A stretch of DNA of 64,000 bases, from the NCBI GenBank assembly GCA_016169945.1, contig JADLSH010000275.1, positions 167,174 through 231,173 on the forward strand. Direction: 5' to 3'. Made by a program: the position numbers and the translations under genes. The notes below the pieces were generated by a model, which worked only from the letters and a program-made list of their open reading frames with translations, was not told the DNA's origin and did not search any database. The stretch comes from Trachythela sp. YZ-2020. Its lineage: Eukaryota; Cnidaria; Anthozoa; Malacalcyonacea; Clavulariidae. Of the stretch, positions 1 through 9,174 are shown in pieces (position 1 is the stretch's first letter; each line of letters begins with the position of its first letter).

Positions 1-1770
1 TTTTTAAGATATTTCGAGTATTTTTCTTGTGTTTCAAGGCATATCTAGCGATACTTTGATTTACTTGTCTACCTTTACAGGAATAATTACAACTATAGTC
101 TATATACTGTTACACTAATTACTATTCAGTGACGTACGTCGCCCCGTAAAAGGCAAGGAGAACTAAAGAATTGCATTATTTCAAGTAAATTTATCATATT
201 TTCGTCATTTTCGACAAGGTAACAATATTTTTTAATTATTAAATATTTGAATGTTTTAGTCCATTATTAAATAAACCAGCATAGCCATTGGATTGCCCAT
301 GCTACAGCAATGTTGATAAGAGCCATTTTCATTGTTAGCAAGCGAAATAACAGGCAGGTCAAAGGCGTGGTAATTCAAAATGTCTTTGTTCTTATTTGCT
401 ATTTTTAGTTTGAGTGACATTAAACTGACTAATTGTCAACTCAAAATATCAGTGGAGGCTGGTCGCTTTATTTTGAAAACGGGAGTAATACATAGATATC
501 TCATATACACTAGATAGCGCATCCCACCCTGTCGGCGGGCGAAAATTGAAGCCTGATCGCAGTCGCAGTTTACGTGCGGTGGCCATATATGGTCGTTCCC
601 ACGGAGCGTGATAATTTGTATATTTTGTAATGCGGAAATGGACAAAGTTGACAATAAGTCTTCTTTTATGCAGTCATGTGTGGAACTTGTTGTAAATGAT
701 GCCAGATCGTTGAAGCTTCATATTGTGAATAACGTGTGGGCAAAATTTAATTATTTTCTTTGAAAATATCAATATTTGTCGACCGTATGAAGGGCGGCCA
801 TATGACAAACCCTATGGATAAACCATTGCAATTTTTCAACATTTTGCTGTTAAATATATCATGTTGTGGAATTAAGATTGTTGATGCATATTCATATAAA
901 TATAGTTCCACCAGTTCCAAATAAAACATTTTGAGCAAAATTGTAAATGTATTTGTAAATTCTTTTGTAAAAGACAGCAACATTGAAAAACATATTTTAG
1001 TCACAGTTTATCAATTTTTAAATGGCAAAAATAGTCAATATAAAACAATGACACCAAAAATGGTTCTTACTCCTTAGTATTTGTATATTTATTTACATAC
1101 AACATACTGTATCATGCATTATTTTATAGTTCCATGGAATCACATCAAGATTAAAATGTATTAGAAGCTAGAGAAGAATAATTGCAACTTTCTATTCGCA
1201 GGCAATATAACGTAATTGCTATTGTATTATGTAAATGTACTTGATAATCAAACTTTCTAAAACCTTCAATGGTATGAATGCTTCAAATTATCTTTAATGT
1301 TTGATGTTAAGGAATATTTCTTTCTGTTGAGTCCTATGAGTACAAGACCTTTTGTTTTCAATTCAAGCAATCAAACTGCCAAATTACTGTAATTATTAAT
1401 AACAGTAGGTCATTGATAATTTGGGAAACCCTATTTTGTAATGACACACATTGCTTCTTGCATTATTGTATATTTTAAGATCAATGAAATAAACTGCTTG
1501 ATGCACAGTAGATTTTATAATCTTAAATATAGTTACATTCATTATTGTATGAATAATTATATTGTTATAATAAAATATTACTTTTGACTTTGTGTAATAG
1601 TGCTTTCTAATTCTTTGACTCATTCAAATGCACAATGATTAAACTTTTCTAAAAAAATAAAATAAATTTGCAAGTACACTCAGGAATTGAAAACATGATT
1701 AAACTCTCAATTTTTGCCTTTTGAGTTTAGTGGTTAAAAAACCAGTTTTGGAGACTGTGGCATAGTTTTT
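1..1770. other. AT-rich sequence without recognisable gene
   Basis: No open frame here has domain content, coding-like composition or clear splice signals. The longest frames are under 90 codons and are low-complexity. The sequence is strongly AT-rich with many short A/T runs. I see nothing that supports a gene or RNA. Confidence 0.6.
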
Positions 1771-1776
1771 TCCGTT

Positions 1777-1786
1777 TTGGCGCCAA
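1777..1786. promoter_or_regulatory. Perfect palindromic E2F-like site
   Basis: The sequence TTGGCGCCAA is a perfect 10-bp palindrome matching the E2F/DP consensus. It stands out in very AT-rich surroundings. It lies about 50 bp upstream of an ATG (1827) and about 250 bp upstream of the THAP exon. A following stretch (about 1850-1950) reads as a charged Ser/Asp/Glu/Lys-rich peptide in one frame and could belong to a 5' exon. Promoter function is inference; a 10-bp palindrome can occur by chance. Confidence 0.3.
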
Positions 1787-2027
1787 TTGTAATTAAATTG
1801 AATTAAACTCAGAAAATTTCATAGCAATGGGAAAAGTTAGAGGTCCTCAGTGTTGTCGGTCCTGATGCAAAAAGTGTAAGAAGTGATAGTGAAGGGTCAA
1901 GTGACGAAGAATCAAAAATCAAAAGAAAACTTCCCAGGACATTTCATCAGTAAACAATTTATTTTTACAGTATACTATTTTATGGATTGAAACTAGACTT
2001 GTATTACATGATAAACATCCTTTATAG

Positions 2028-2222
2028 ATTTCCTAAGGATAAAGTACGACGAAAACAGTGGATACAAAATATTCATCGAGAAAAGTGGTCACCCAAAACG
2101 CAGACGCTTATATGTTCGGACCACTTCAAAGAAAGTTACATCGATAGAACTGGGAATTTGGTCAGGATAAATCAGGACGCTGTACCAACTAGGTTTAAAA
2201 TGTTTCCAGATCATCTAAAAAA
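2028..2222 (+). CDS. THAP domain, C-terminal part (exon of a THAP9/P-element-like transposase)
   Basis: The frame encodes the second half of a THAP zinc finger: a Phe-Pro-Lys start, a Trp-Ile-Gln, a Trp-Ser-Pro, then Ile-Cys-Ser-Asp-His-Phe (the last Cys and His ligands of the C2CH site) and the closing Ala-Val-Pro-Thr-Arg-Phe. THAP domains bind DNA sequence-specifically and sit at the N-terminus of P-element and THAP9 transposases. A splice acceptor (TATAG, ending 2027) precedes the Phe-Pro codons, so the exon probably starts at 2028. The first two Cys ligands should be in an upstream exon that I could not identify securely. The frame meets a stop at 2241, and the coding exon probably ends near 2222. 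The transposase core follows on the same strand. Confidence 0.7.
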
Positions 2223-2339
2223 GGCATGTTATTATTATTAAGTTCAGTTAGTTATTCATACATAGGACATTTTGACTATTTATGTCAACTACATTTCCAT
2301 GCAATGGCCATGGTGATTAATAAAGTTGATTACCTTCAG

Positions 2340-2912
2340 GTTACAAAGGAACGTAAAACAAGATCAAAAACCACTCATGTACAGAAAGATCTTACTTCAG
2401 CACTTCAATCAACATCAATGCAGAGTTCAAGTCCTGCCAGAAGAGAAAAGTCCTTACAAAGTGAGCCTGATCAACACCAGTTTGGTATGCCACCAATCGA
2501 AGATCCTTCTTCCAGTGCTACCATAAGGGAAGAGTCTTTACCAAGCGAGCTTGATCAAAGCCAATCTAATCTGCCATCAATAGAAGATCCTTTGTCAAGC
2601 AAGAATGATCAAAACCAACCAAGTGTCCAGCCTTGCTATGAGAATGAAACAACAATGGAAATCAATTGCAATGAGACATCTCCAAACATTCCTCATCAGG
2701 ACGTTCTAGCTGTATTCCTTCAAGACACTGAATCGGTTCCAACAATCCCACTCCTGAAAGATAAATTAAAGAAGTCAGACAAGAAAATTGAAATGTTGAA
2801 GAAAAAGCTCAAATTGTCACAACAACGGTCACGTCGTCTGGAGAAAAAAGTTTTTTCGTTAAAAGAAGTTGTTAAGGAGCTTCGGGATAAAAACTTGATT
2901 TCCCCAAATTGA
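2340..2912 (+). CDS. Linker and coiled-coil segment of THAP9-like transposase
   Basis: The exon follows a clean acceptor (TACCTTCAG, ending 2339). It encodes a Ser/Glu/Pro/Asn-rich, low-complexity linker with a repeated Ile-Glu-Asp-Pro-Ser-Ser motif, then a Lys/Leu/Glu-rich stretch over the last 60 residues that looks like a coiled coil. This matches the region between the THAP domain and the catalytic core in P-element/THAP9 proteins, where a leucine-zipper-like helix mediates multimerisation. The frame closes just before the start of the next segment (2929). The two are 16 bp apart and in different frames, so a short intron or a frameshift separates them. Confidence 0.6.
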   Translation, partial: VTKERKTRSKTTHVQKDLTSALQSTSMQSSSPARREKSLQSEPDQHQFGMPPIEDPSSSATIREESLPSELDQSQSNLPSIEDPLSSKNDQNQPSVQPCYENETTMEINCNETSPNIPHQDVLAVFLQDTESVPTIPLLKDKLKKSDKKIEMLKKKLKLSQQRSRRLEKKVFSLKEVVKELRDKNLISPN

Positions 2913-2928
2913 AGGAGTACCATTAGCA

Positions 2929-3720
2929 TTGATGAAAAGAGTCAAATCCAACAAAAAGTCTGGCAAAGGTCGTGTTTACTCACCGGAGCTCAAGTCTTTT
3001 GCATTAACACTTCAGTTTTATTCTGCTAAGGCGTATTCTTTTGTTAGAAAAACATTCAACCTTGCATTACCAAGTCAATCCCAAATTCGGATATGGTGCG
3101 GCAAAATTCCAGCTGATCCCGGATTCACAAAGCCAGCATTTGATGCGCTGAAGTTAAAGGCAGCAGAATCCAAGGAAAACGGCAAGGAGGTTCTATGCTC
3201 TCTGATGTTAGACGAGATGTCCATAAAAAAGCATGTATCTTGGGATGGAAAAAAATATCAAGGGTACGTAGATCTTGGCAATGGAGCAGACGATGACTCC
3301 TTACCAATGGCAAAGGACGCTCTTGTCTTTATGGTCGTTAGTTTAAACAGTTCATGGAACGTACCATGTGGGTACTTTTTTACAGATGGGCTTAGTGGGA
3401 AAGAGCGCGAGAATCTTGTAAAAGTTTACATTCAACGTCTTCACGATGTAGGAGTTCGAGTAACCTCAATAACGTGCGACGGACCATCATGCCATATTTG
3501 TATGTTGAGAGAACTTGGCCTCAGCATAGATCTTTCCAACATGGTTACACAATTCATTCATCCTCAAGATCCCAAACTTCGAGTGTATGTGTTCCTGGAT
3601 ATTTGCCATATGTTGAAACTGGAGCGAAATACATTTGGAGAATGGGGTATTCTTGTTCGCAGGGATGGAGAAAAGATTCGTTGGCAATACGTAGTAGAAA
3701 GTAAATCCATAAGTTCATAA
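2929..3720 (+). CDS. P-element/THAP9-like transposase, catalytic core (truncated)
   Basis: The 263-residue frame begins with the family HTH-like block (Tyr-Ser-Pro-Glu-Leu-Lys-Ser-Phe-Ala, then Ser-Gln-Ile-Arg-Ile-Trp). It continues with an RNase H-like core: Leu-Met-Leu-Asp-Glu-Met (Asp95, first catalytic acidic residue), Thr-Cys-Asp-Gly-Pro-Ser near residue 178 (second), and a Asp-Ile-Cys-His-Met-Leu-Lys block. These motifs are diagnostic of the THAP9/P-element superfamily, which cuts and pastes DNA using GTP as cofactor. The frame ends at a stop within a short duplication (GAAAGTAAATCCATAAGTTC at about 3697 and again at 3732). That duplication is the lesion that truncates the protein. Family proteins are about 750-900 residues, so this copy is not full length. 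Confidence 0.8.
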   Translation: MMKRVKSNKKSGKGRVYSPELKSFALTLQFYSAKAYSFVRKTFNLALPSQSQIRIWCGKIPADPGFTKPAFDALKLKAAESKENGKEVLCSLMLDEMSIKKHVSWDGKKYQGYVDLGNGADDDSLPMAKDALVFMVVSLNSSWNVPCGYFFTDGLSGKERENLVKVYIQRLHDVGVRVTSITCDGPSCHICMLRELGLSIDLSNMVTQFIHPQDPKLRVYVFLDICHMLKLERNTFGEWGILVRRDGEKIRWQYVVESKSISS

Positions 3721-3756
3721 GTTCTAGAAGATGAAAGTAAATCCATAAGTTCAAGC

Positions 3757-4259
3757 GTGGCAGATGCATTAGAATACTGTGCAAATGAGTTAAAGCTACC
3801 TGAATTTCAAGGATGTGAAGCAACAGCGGCATTTATCAAGATGTTTGACATAGGAGGACTGACCGCTTATACCGTCATGCTTTGCGCCACACTATATTAT
3901 CAAACGCGCCAGCATGCAAAGTGTCATTTTCAAAGATGGACGCTTTGGGCGAACATGATCATGAAAGTCAAGCGGACATTTTTCAAGATTCGACTATTTT
4001 ATACCTTCATTGTGTTGATACACAATATCCATTACAGCTTAAAATTGCCGGATTACCACTATTGAGGATGGATGGTTATTTTTGTCACTTCAGCTTTATG
4101 AATTCGTTGTCAAATCGGCGAATTTGTATTTTGCCAAACAGCGCTGAACTTCTAAGGAAAATCGATGGAGTAAATTCACCCTGTATTATAAATGTGACTT
4201 CCAGTGTTGTATTCAAGGTGAGTTACATTTTATTTACTGTGTTTGTTCGCAATAAATAA
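3757..4259 (+). pseudogene. Decayed C-terminal half of THAP9-like transposase
   Basis: The reading frame resumes after the short duplication with a Leu-Lys-Leu-Pro-Glu-Phe then Gly-Cys-Glu-Ala-Thr-Ala block, as found after the GTP-binding insertion in THAP9-like proteins. It then shifts frame at about 3880-3930 and again around 4065. The rest is only loosely recognisable. Together with the upstream stop this marks an inactive copy. Terminal inverted repeats of the element were not located. Confidence 0.55.
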
Positions 4260-4502
4260 AAAGGATATAAACGTTTATTTGATTTTGTATTTTGCCAGTG
4301 AGCTACAAAATGACAAATGGCATGTTTATACTGCATTTTGTTTATTGGTGTCGCTCAAAAATTGATATTTAATCATATCTGCACTCACGACATACCCAAT
4401 GCAAGTAATGTTAGAGTTTAAAAAATGACTTATTGATATTAATTTAGTTTCACGAGGAGGATGTTGCTGGTCAATATGATGAAGTTCTGCTGATTTGGGA
4501 TT

Positions 4503-5025
4503 TTGATGTTGATGTGCTTCTATCGACCACTGCCGGACATACATGTAAGTGTTATAGACGAACAGGATGCTGATTTGGAACAGAATGACGAACAAGAACA
4601 GAATAATGATCTGGAACAGGATGAAGAACAAGAGATCAATGATGCAGCACAATTTGCTGAATTGATATTCGTGAAAGGTACTACTTTTCATGGTCACTTC
4701 CAGGAAGCATTACATGCTTGCAAACAATTACGTGAGTGAAGTGTCTCTCACTGCTGAGCCAGTTAACAAGCGTGATGAGAATGCCATAGTTGTGAAAGCT
4801 TTGCTGGGAATATGTAAACCAATTGGATACATTCCAGCAAGGAAACTGCCAAAAGTGACAGATGCAGTGGGAAAAGGGGAAATAACATCAGTTGCATTAA
4901 ACAAAGTAATATATAAATATATATATGCAGCTAAGGCCCACAGATATTTTGCAAAAATGTTAATTCTTAAAAGAAACAGATGGCTACCAGACAGTAAAAC
5001 ATATGAATACAATGATCCAATTTAA
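4503..5025 (+). pseudogene. HIRAN-like domain with acidic leader, frameshifted
   Basis: An acidic Glu/Asp/Gln/Asn-rich leader runs into Gly-Thr-Thr-Phe-His-Gly-His-Phe in one frame (ends 4739). The following frame (4740-5025) continues with Val-Ser-Leu-Thr-Ala-Glu-Pro, Asp-Glu-Asn-Ala-Ile-Val-Val and Ile-Gly-Tyr-Ile-Pro. These are the signature blocks of a HIRAN domain, the DNA 3'-end-binding fold first described in HLTF/RAD5 helicases. The two halves are out of frame by one base at the junction. No helicase follows. Stand-alone HIRAN-like proteins linked to mobile elements are plausible, but whether this belonged to the transposon just upstream is uncertain. Confidence 0.55.
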
Positions 5026-5213
5026 AGTGCTGCACTTAATATGATTTTTTCTTAATATTTGGGTGATTGGTTCATAGTGGATAATAAGAAATACAATCAT
5101 GAAATTTTTATAGGAAAAAAGCTTACTATATATTGATCAACTGTTTCACTGTCAGTGGTTGAGTACTTGTCGTTAATGGGTTAATAATTATCACTTATTT
5201 ATTGATACCGAGG

Positions 5214-5313
5214 GAAACAGTGAGTTTTGTTGTGCCGAGACTGTCGATGTTTCCTGAGGCATAGCCGAGGGAAACATCGACGGCTGAGGGGCCACAAAAC
5301 TCACCGTTTTCTG
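5214..5313. repeat. Nested hairpin repeat
   Basis: Two nested inverted repeats are visible. The outer pair is AAACAGTGAGTTTTGTTGTG against AAACGGTGAGTTTTGTGGCC on the other strand. The inner pair is GTCGATGTTTCC against GGGAAACATCGAC. The result is a strong stem-loop of about 100 bp with a GAGGGAAAC motif, of the kind scattered as short palindromic elements in invertebrate genomes. The flanks (5026-5213 and 5314-5517) hold nothing else I can identify. Confidence 0.55.
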
Positions 5314-5517
5314 AGGTTTTAGTAAATTTTTCAGGGGTCATTCTGTAAGATTTTGGACCGGTTGCCTCGTTCCAGAACAATGCACATTGTCCAATTGTAA
5401 AACAGGAAAATTGAACTCTGACACTTGGCATATAACAATAGAATATACTGTACAATTTGGCCTAATTAAATTTTTAAATATCATATGTACAATTTAAACA
5501 GCAATATTGACATCTTC

Positions 5518-5797
5518 TTAAGGTGGTGGTGGTAGATAGTTTTCCGGCTTGTGGAAACTCTTGCGTATTGTTTTTCCATGTCTGGCAGGAAGGACAGATC
5601 GTGCGCAAACAAAAATAGATCTGTCTTCCCTTTGATTTACACGGAGGCGGTGCAGTCGAAGAGGGTGGTTCCTTTCAGTGACTTCCTTGTCATTAAACTC
5701 TGGCTTCTCGTCAAATGATGGGTATTCTTCTTTGTATCTGCCATTTAACGTGAAGTAGTGAAATGGCAGATTTTCATCCATCCTCTTGGTGAATTCC
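5518..5797 (-). CDS. Terminal exon of a spliced minus-strand gene
   Basis: The exon reads Arg-Glu-Phe-Thr-Lys-Arg-Met-Asp-Glu-Asn-Leu-Pro-Phe-His-Tyr-Phe, then a Pro-Ser-Phe-Asp block, an Arg-Leu-His-Arg-Leu-Arg block and a closing run of four prolines before TAA (5520-5518). It starts after an acceptor (TTTTGCAG) at 5797 and joins the exon at 6097-5870 in frame. From memory this pattern belongs to an uncharacterised protein type present in many copies in cnidarian and echinoderm genomes; no function is known to me. Spliced structure and intact frame argue for a real gene or a well-preserved multicopy gene fragment. Confidence 0.6.
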
Positions 5798-5869
5798 CTG
5801 CAAAAGTTATGTCTAATATAAAATACTGTACTTATCTTGATCTAATTTTATTACCTTTTTATCAATTAC

Positions 5870-6097
5870 CTGACAGCACTAGGCCAATACTCCTTGAATT
5901 GTTTAAGGGTAAAAATTGTCCCTATATTTCGGTGAACAATACCAAAAAATGTTTCCAAATCATCAGTCCCACCAGCCCGTGGATGCTCTGGATAGCCAAT
6001 ATCGATGATCTCTCGGCGTCTGTATTCCTGACTCTCGATGTTACTGGTGATTTCTATAACAGTTTCCCGTGAGAAATATATTATATTTTCAACAGGC
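5870..6097 (-). CDS. Penultimate exon of the same minus-strand gene
   Basis: The exon is bounded by an acceptor (TTCTAG) at 6098-6099 and a donor (CAG/GTAATT) at 5870. It encodes an uninterrupted 76 residues including Ile-Asp-Ile-Gly-Tyr-Pro, Ala-Gly-Gly-Thr-Asp-Asp-Leu-Glu-Thr-Phe-Phe and Phe-Thr-Leu-Lys-Gln-Phe-Lys-Glu-Tyr-Trp. The intron to the next exon is only 72 bp (5798-5869). Phase is preserved at both ends. The conserved Gly-Gly-Thr-Asp-Asp motif ties it to the multicopy invertebrate protein type named for the terminal exon. Confidence 0.6.
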
Positions 6098-6210
6098 CTA
6101 GAATGATAGCAGGAGATCAGACAACAAATTGTCAAACAATTTTCAAGTAAAATCACTACTTGTGTAGGAATGAACAATCAGTATAATTTATGATAATAGC
6201 TTCATATATA

Positions 6211-6641
6211 CAGGGTGTATCAAAAAAACTGCAAATACCATAATTTGTATGCACGAGATCATACATTAGAATTTCAATGGCTGTGCAAATAATTACGCTT
6301 CTGGGATTTGAAAATACGTTTCCACGTGCAGTACTATCAAAATAAGCACACAAAGTGAATTAAAATTAGTTCGATTACGAATGGCTCAGCTAACAACAGA
6401 GCAAAGAGTATTTCTTGTTTTAAAGTACGCCCAAACTCAAAACTCGACAGCAGTCATTCGTAAACTGAGCCATTCGTAATCTAACTCATAAGTTTAATTC
6501 ACTTTGTGTGCTTGTTTTGATACCCCTGGGAAACGTATTTTCAAATCCCAGAAGCGTAATTATTTGCACAGCCATTGAAATTCTAATGTATGATCTCGTG
6601 CATACAAATTATGGTATTTGCAGTTTTTTTGATACACCCTG
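6211..6641. mobile_element. Mariner/Tc1-type MITE with long TIRs
   Basis: The 431-bp element begins CAGGGTGTATCAAAAAAACT and ends with the inverted counterpart (AGTTTTTTTGATACACCCTG). It is flanked by TA on both sides (6209-6210, 6642-6643), the target duplication of the Tc1/mariner superfamily. The terminal repeats are nearly perfect over about 115 bp and resume further in. The core has an ATG at 6381 opening about 30 codons that resemble the N-terminal helix-turn-helix start of a mariner-like transposase, followed by a stop. It is therefore a deletion derivative, not an autonomous copy. It lies inside an intron of the minus-strand gene. Confidence 0.8.
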
Positions 6642-6650
6642 TAGAGAATA

Positions 6651-6783
6651 ATACATGGGTGCGCGGAAATACCAGATTTATTTCGAGTGTTGAACAGGAT
6701 ATCTCACGAGTGAGCGCAGCGAACGAGTGAGATATCATGTTCAACACGAGAAATAAATCTGGTATTTCCAAGCATCCATGTAT
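6651..6783. repeat. Palindromic hairpin element
   Basis: The 133-bp near-perfect palindrome has arms running from ATACATGGGTG through TACCAGATTTATTTC and GATATCTCAC. The centre is GAGTGAGCGCAGCGAACGAGTG. Such fold-back sequences are common small non-autonomous repeats. It immediately follows the mariner MITE and also lies in the intron. A short copy of GTGAGATTATC in both orientations follows at 6878-6918. Confidence 0.7.
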
Positions 6784-7058
6784 TTTTCTGTTTATTATAT
6801 AAAGGACAGTCTTTTCGAACAAAATAAAATAAAATAAAATATCCATTTTAATAAACTTCAAAAGCGATAATTTTCACGTGTGAGATTATCATAAATAATC
6901 TCACGTGTGAGATTATCAGTTTTATCAGTCCTCGAAATCTCTATAAAGCACTATACTTTATATAATAAAAGTGATTAATATGCACTTATGTAATTCTGTA
7001 TAAAATAGGATCCGAGTAAGGACACTATAACTTGTCTATCAGAGAAGGATATACTTAC

Positions 7059-7140
7059 TTGTTAATGTCAACCAAAGATAAATCGTAGCCATCTTTGTAC
7101 CAAGGCATCCACACTTCCAAAATGTAATTTAACATTTGAT
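7059..7140 (-). CDS. Probable upstream exon of the minus-strand gene
   Basis: This short coding stretch contains Trp-Met-Pro-Trp-Tyr-Lys-Asp-Gly-Tyr-Asp and ends at a consensus donor (AA/GTAAGT, at 7059). Its end phase fits the start of the exon at 6097 exactly, restoring a lysine codon. A Trp-(x)-Lys-Asp-Gly motif upstream of the Gly-Gly-Thr-Asp-Asp exon is what I recall from related multicopy proteins. The 5' boundary is uncertain because a duplicated block begins at 7141. The intron (7058-6098) contains the two palindromic elements. Confidence 0.45.
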
Positions 7141-7216
7141 AGTAATATATTTTCACTGGTCGCCCCGCCACACAATGCCCTGAGCCGATTATAGCTAAGT
7201 ATGGGGAGTAAAATTT
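7141..7216. repeat. Direct repeat, copy 1 (also at 7436-7512)
   Basis: A 76-bp block starting AGTAATATATTTTCACTGGT and ending in a run of T is repeated almost exactly at 7436-7512. The two copies bracket the segment 7253-7436, which is itself duplicated on the far side of the Polinton. This suggests a duplication event involving the whole 7.1-7.5 kb interval. Confidence 0.8.
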
Positions 7217-7252
7217 TTCGCAGCCGAGGGGCCGAGGGGAGGTGGGCGGTTG

Positions 7253-7436
7253 AAAAAATCTGTTGCCAATCCCGCTGTCCATGTGTGTCTTCGTGGCAAA
7301 TGACAGAAAACTCACATTTCCCTGGGTTTTTATAACGTTGCTATTGCCACACGTGTTTCTATATCCATATTAATTAACTTCCGGCTGAAAAATCGCGCTC
7401 TTTAGGCATTGTATTGCATGACTCCCAGTAAGAATA
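7253..7436. repeat. Promoter-like block duplicated across the Polinton (copy 1)
   Basis: These 184 bp recur in the same orientation and at equal length at 19936-20119 with about three substitutions. On the minus strand the copy at 19746-19982 continues as an open frame, so the repeat may contain a promoter and the beginning of a coding exon. The repeat ends are not at the Polinton insertion site, so the duplication is independent of target-site duplication. Confidence 0.75.
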
Positions 7437-7529
7437 GTAATATATTTTCACTGGTCGCCCCGCCACACAATGCCCTGAGCCGATTATAGCTAAGTATGGG
7501 GAGTAAAATTTTCCAGCTCAGTCCCCCGT

Positions 7530-7800
7530 GACTACCGGCATGCTAAGGTCTCGTGCACCAAAGGCATATTAAAATTAATATAGCTTACTGCACCTACAGT
7601 GAGTTCGTGCATATTTCCAGGTGACCTCATGCACCATTGGCCTTGAAATCAAGAAGATCCGCTGCCCCTAGAGCGAGTTCGTTTATACTCAAGTTCAAGC
7701 ACGCAGCCTCATGCACCAAAGGCGTATAATATCGTATATTCATTTATACCTTCGACTCGAAACTACCTCGTGCACCAAAGTATATTCACTAGCTGTTTGT
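7530..7800. repeat. Scattered CTCGTGCACCAAAGG motif cluster
   Basis: The motif CTCGTGCACCAAAG or CTCATGCACCAAAGGC occurs at about 7551, 7626 (variant), 7710 and 7768, with a related GAGTTCGT between copies. Spacing is irregular (about 60-85 bp). It looks like a decayed tandem array of 70-80 bp units. No coding potential is visible. Confidence 0.4.
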
Positions 7801-8086
7801 ATAGCATAGATGAATCGGAAAATTATGCCGGCACTGAAGCGCGAAAAATAAATATTAGTCATTAGACATACATCCCACCATTTATAAGTGACCTGCAGTA
7901 TAAATATAATAAGAAAATAACTTAAGAAAAAGTATGCTCGATGCCAGAGCGGCAAGGGGTGCCTCGTTAGGTCGCTTAAAGCTGTGCAAATTGATTAAGA
8001 CAATTGGGTAGGTAAGTAACGTCGTGATGGCCTCTGTGATTGCGTGTAAAGGCCTTATGTTGAGACAATATGTTGTGAATGTAAAG

Positions 8087-8372
8087 ATACTAGAGAAGTG
8101 GTACGCACACTAAGCCATCCCACTACAAGTAACTGATAAACGAGAACGCCGTCGTAGACAGTGTATAAGGCTTACTAAGTTTGCCCCTCTCGAGAAACAG
8201 TACATGAAGCAGGCGATATCGGCAAGTACGAATACTAGAGACATGTTAAGCGCACTAAACCATCCCACTACAAGTAACTGACAAACGAGAACGCCGTCGA
8301 AGACAGTGTATAAGGCTTACTAAGTTTGCCCCTCTCGAAAAACAGTACAAGCAGGCGATATCGGCAAGTACG
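8087..8372. repeat. Two-copy tandem duplication, unit about 143 bp
   Basis: Copy 1 (8087-8231) and copy 2 (8232-8372) both run from ATACTAGAGA through CCATCCCACTACAAGTAACT to GCGATATCGGCAAGTACG. They differ by a few substitutions and a short deletion. No gene is visible in the surrounding 7800-8564 interval. Confidence 0.8.
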
Positions 8373-8564
8373 ACAATTATAGATGAGGAAATGTGCTGCA
8401 TGAAGAATCTTAAACAATTATATGAAAACATAACGAGGTCGTCACGGAAACAACCATGCGAAGGCATATAGTCAGATACGAGCAAATGTACTGCAAACCC
8501 AGCAAAAGGGCCCATGGCGTCTCCGTAAGGCAAGAAAGAAACTAATCTGAGGCTGAGGTTCGAC

Positions 8565-8570
8565 TAGTGG
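8565..8570. repeat. Polinton target-site duplication, left copy
   Basis: TAGTGG immediately precedes the left terminus and is repeated exactly at 19740-19745 after the right terminus. Six base pairs is the target duplication length of Maverick/Polinton integrases. Confidence 0.85.
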
Positions 8571-8805
8571 AGTAGTATGGAGCGGGGCTTAATGGACCCA
8601 GTTTTATGCGTAAAATTTAACGAGTTACCCTGCATAATTCATGAGTTAATTATGTTAATGATCTGAATTAATTAATTCATTTCCGAGGATAATCCGAACA
8701 AATCCGAGTATGAGTTATGCATATTAATGAGCATTTATAATTAGATTCATTCCGACGACGTTAAAACAACGAGAGGTTTCCGACAGTTCGCCATTTTGTT
8801 CCAAG

Positions 8806-9174
8806 ATGGCAGAACAGCTAATTCTGGATGTTTTTAAGGAAAATAATGTAGAATTAACGCAGGATACTTTACGGTTTTATATAAAACTGCTTTTAGAAAA
8901 GCATGAACATACATATAACTCCATGATATGTAGTATTGTAAGAGATAATGTGTTTGAAAATTTATGTCAAACATATGAAGAGACTAAGCCTTTAAATTCT
9001 GGTAGAATTATGGCTTACTTGGCTTTAGTTTACAAAGTGAGCGATTTTTGTGACACTGAAACAGTGCGAGAAGCCGTTCGAATATGTGTAGACGATTTAA
9101 AACAATTTGATTTAGCGAGCTATGAAATTAAACTGTCTTGGTTTCAACGCTTAATTTCATGGTTGGTGGGTTAG
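8806..9174 (+). CDS. Bcl-2-like small protein, copy 1
   Basis: The 122-residue alpha-helical protein begins at an ATG following a purine-rich CCAAG context. A Leu-Asn-Ser-Gly-Arg-Ile-Met-Ala-Tyr-Leu block (63-72) fits the BH1 motif (Asn-Trp-Gly-Arg core with Trp replaced by Ser). Ser-Trp-Phe-Gln-Arg-Leu-Ile-Ser-Trp-Leu (111-120) fits the BH2 position. Spacing between them (about 45 residues) fits the Bcl-2 fold. Viral Bcl-2 homologues commonly block host apoptosis; that role here is inference. Length is short for the family, and the C-terminal membrane anchor is missing. In this outer copy a 7-bp insertion (GGGTTAG) ends the frame early after Leu-Val-Gly. The same gene occurs at 10235, 15475 and 19503. 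Confidence 0.55.
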   Translation: MAEQLILDVFKENNVELTQDTLRFYIKLLLEKHEHTYNSMICSIVRDNVFENLCQTYEETKPLNSGRIMAYLALVYKVSDFCDTETVREAVRICVDDLKQFDLASYEIKLSWFQRLISWLVG

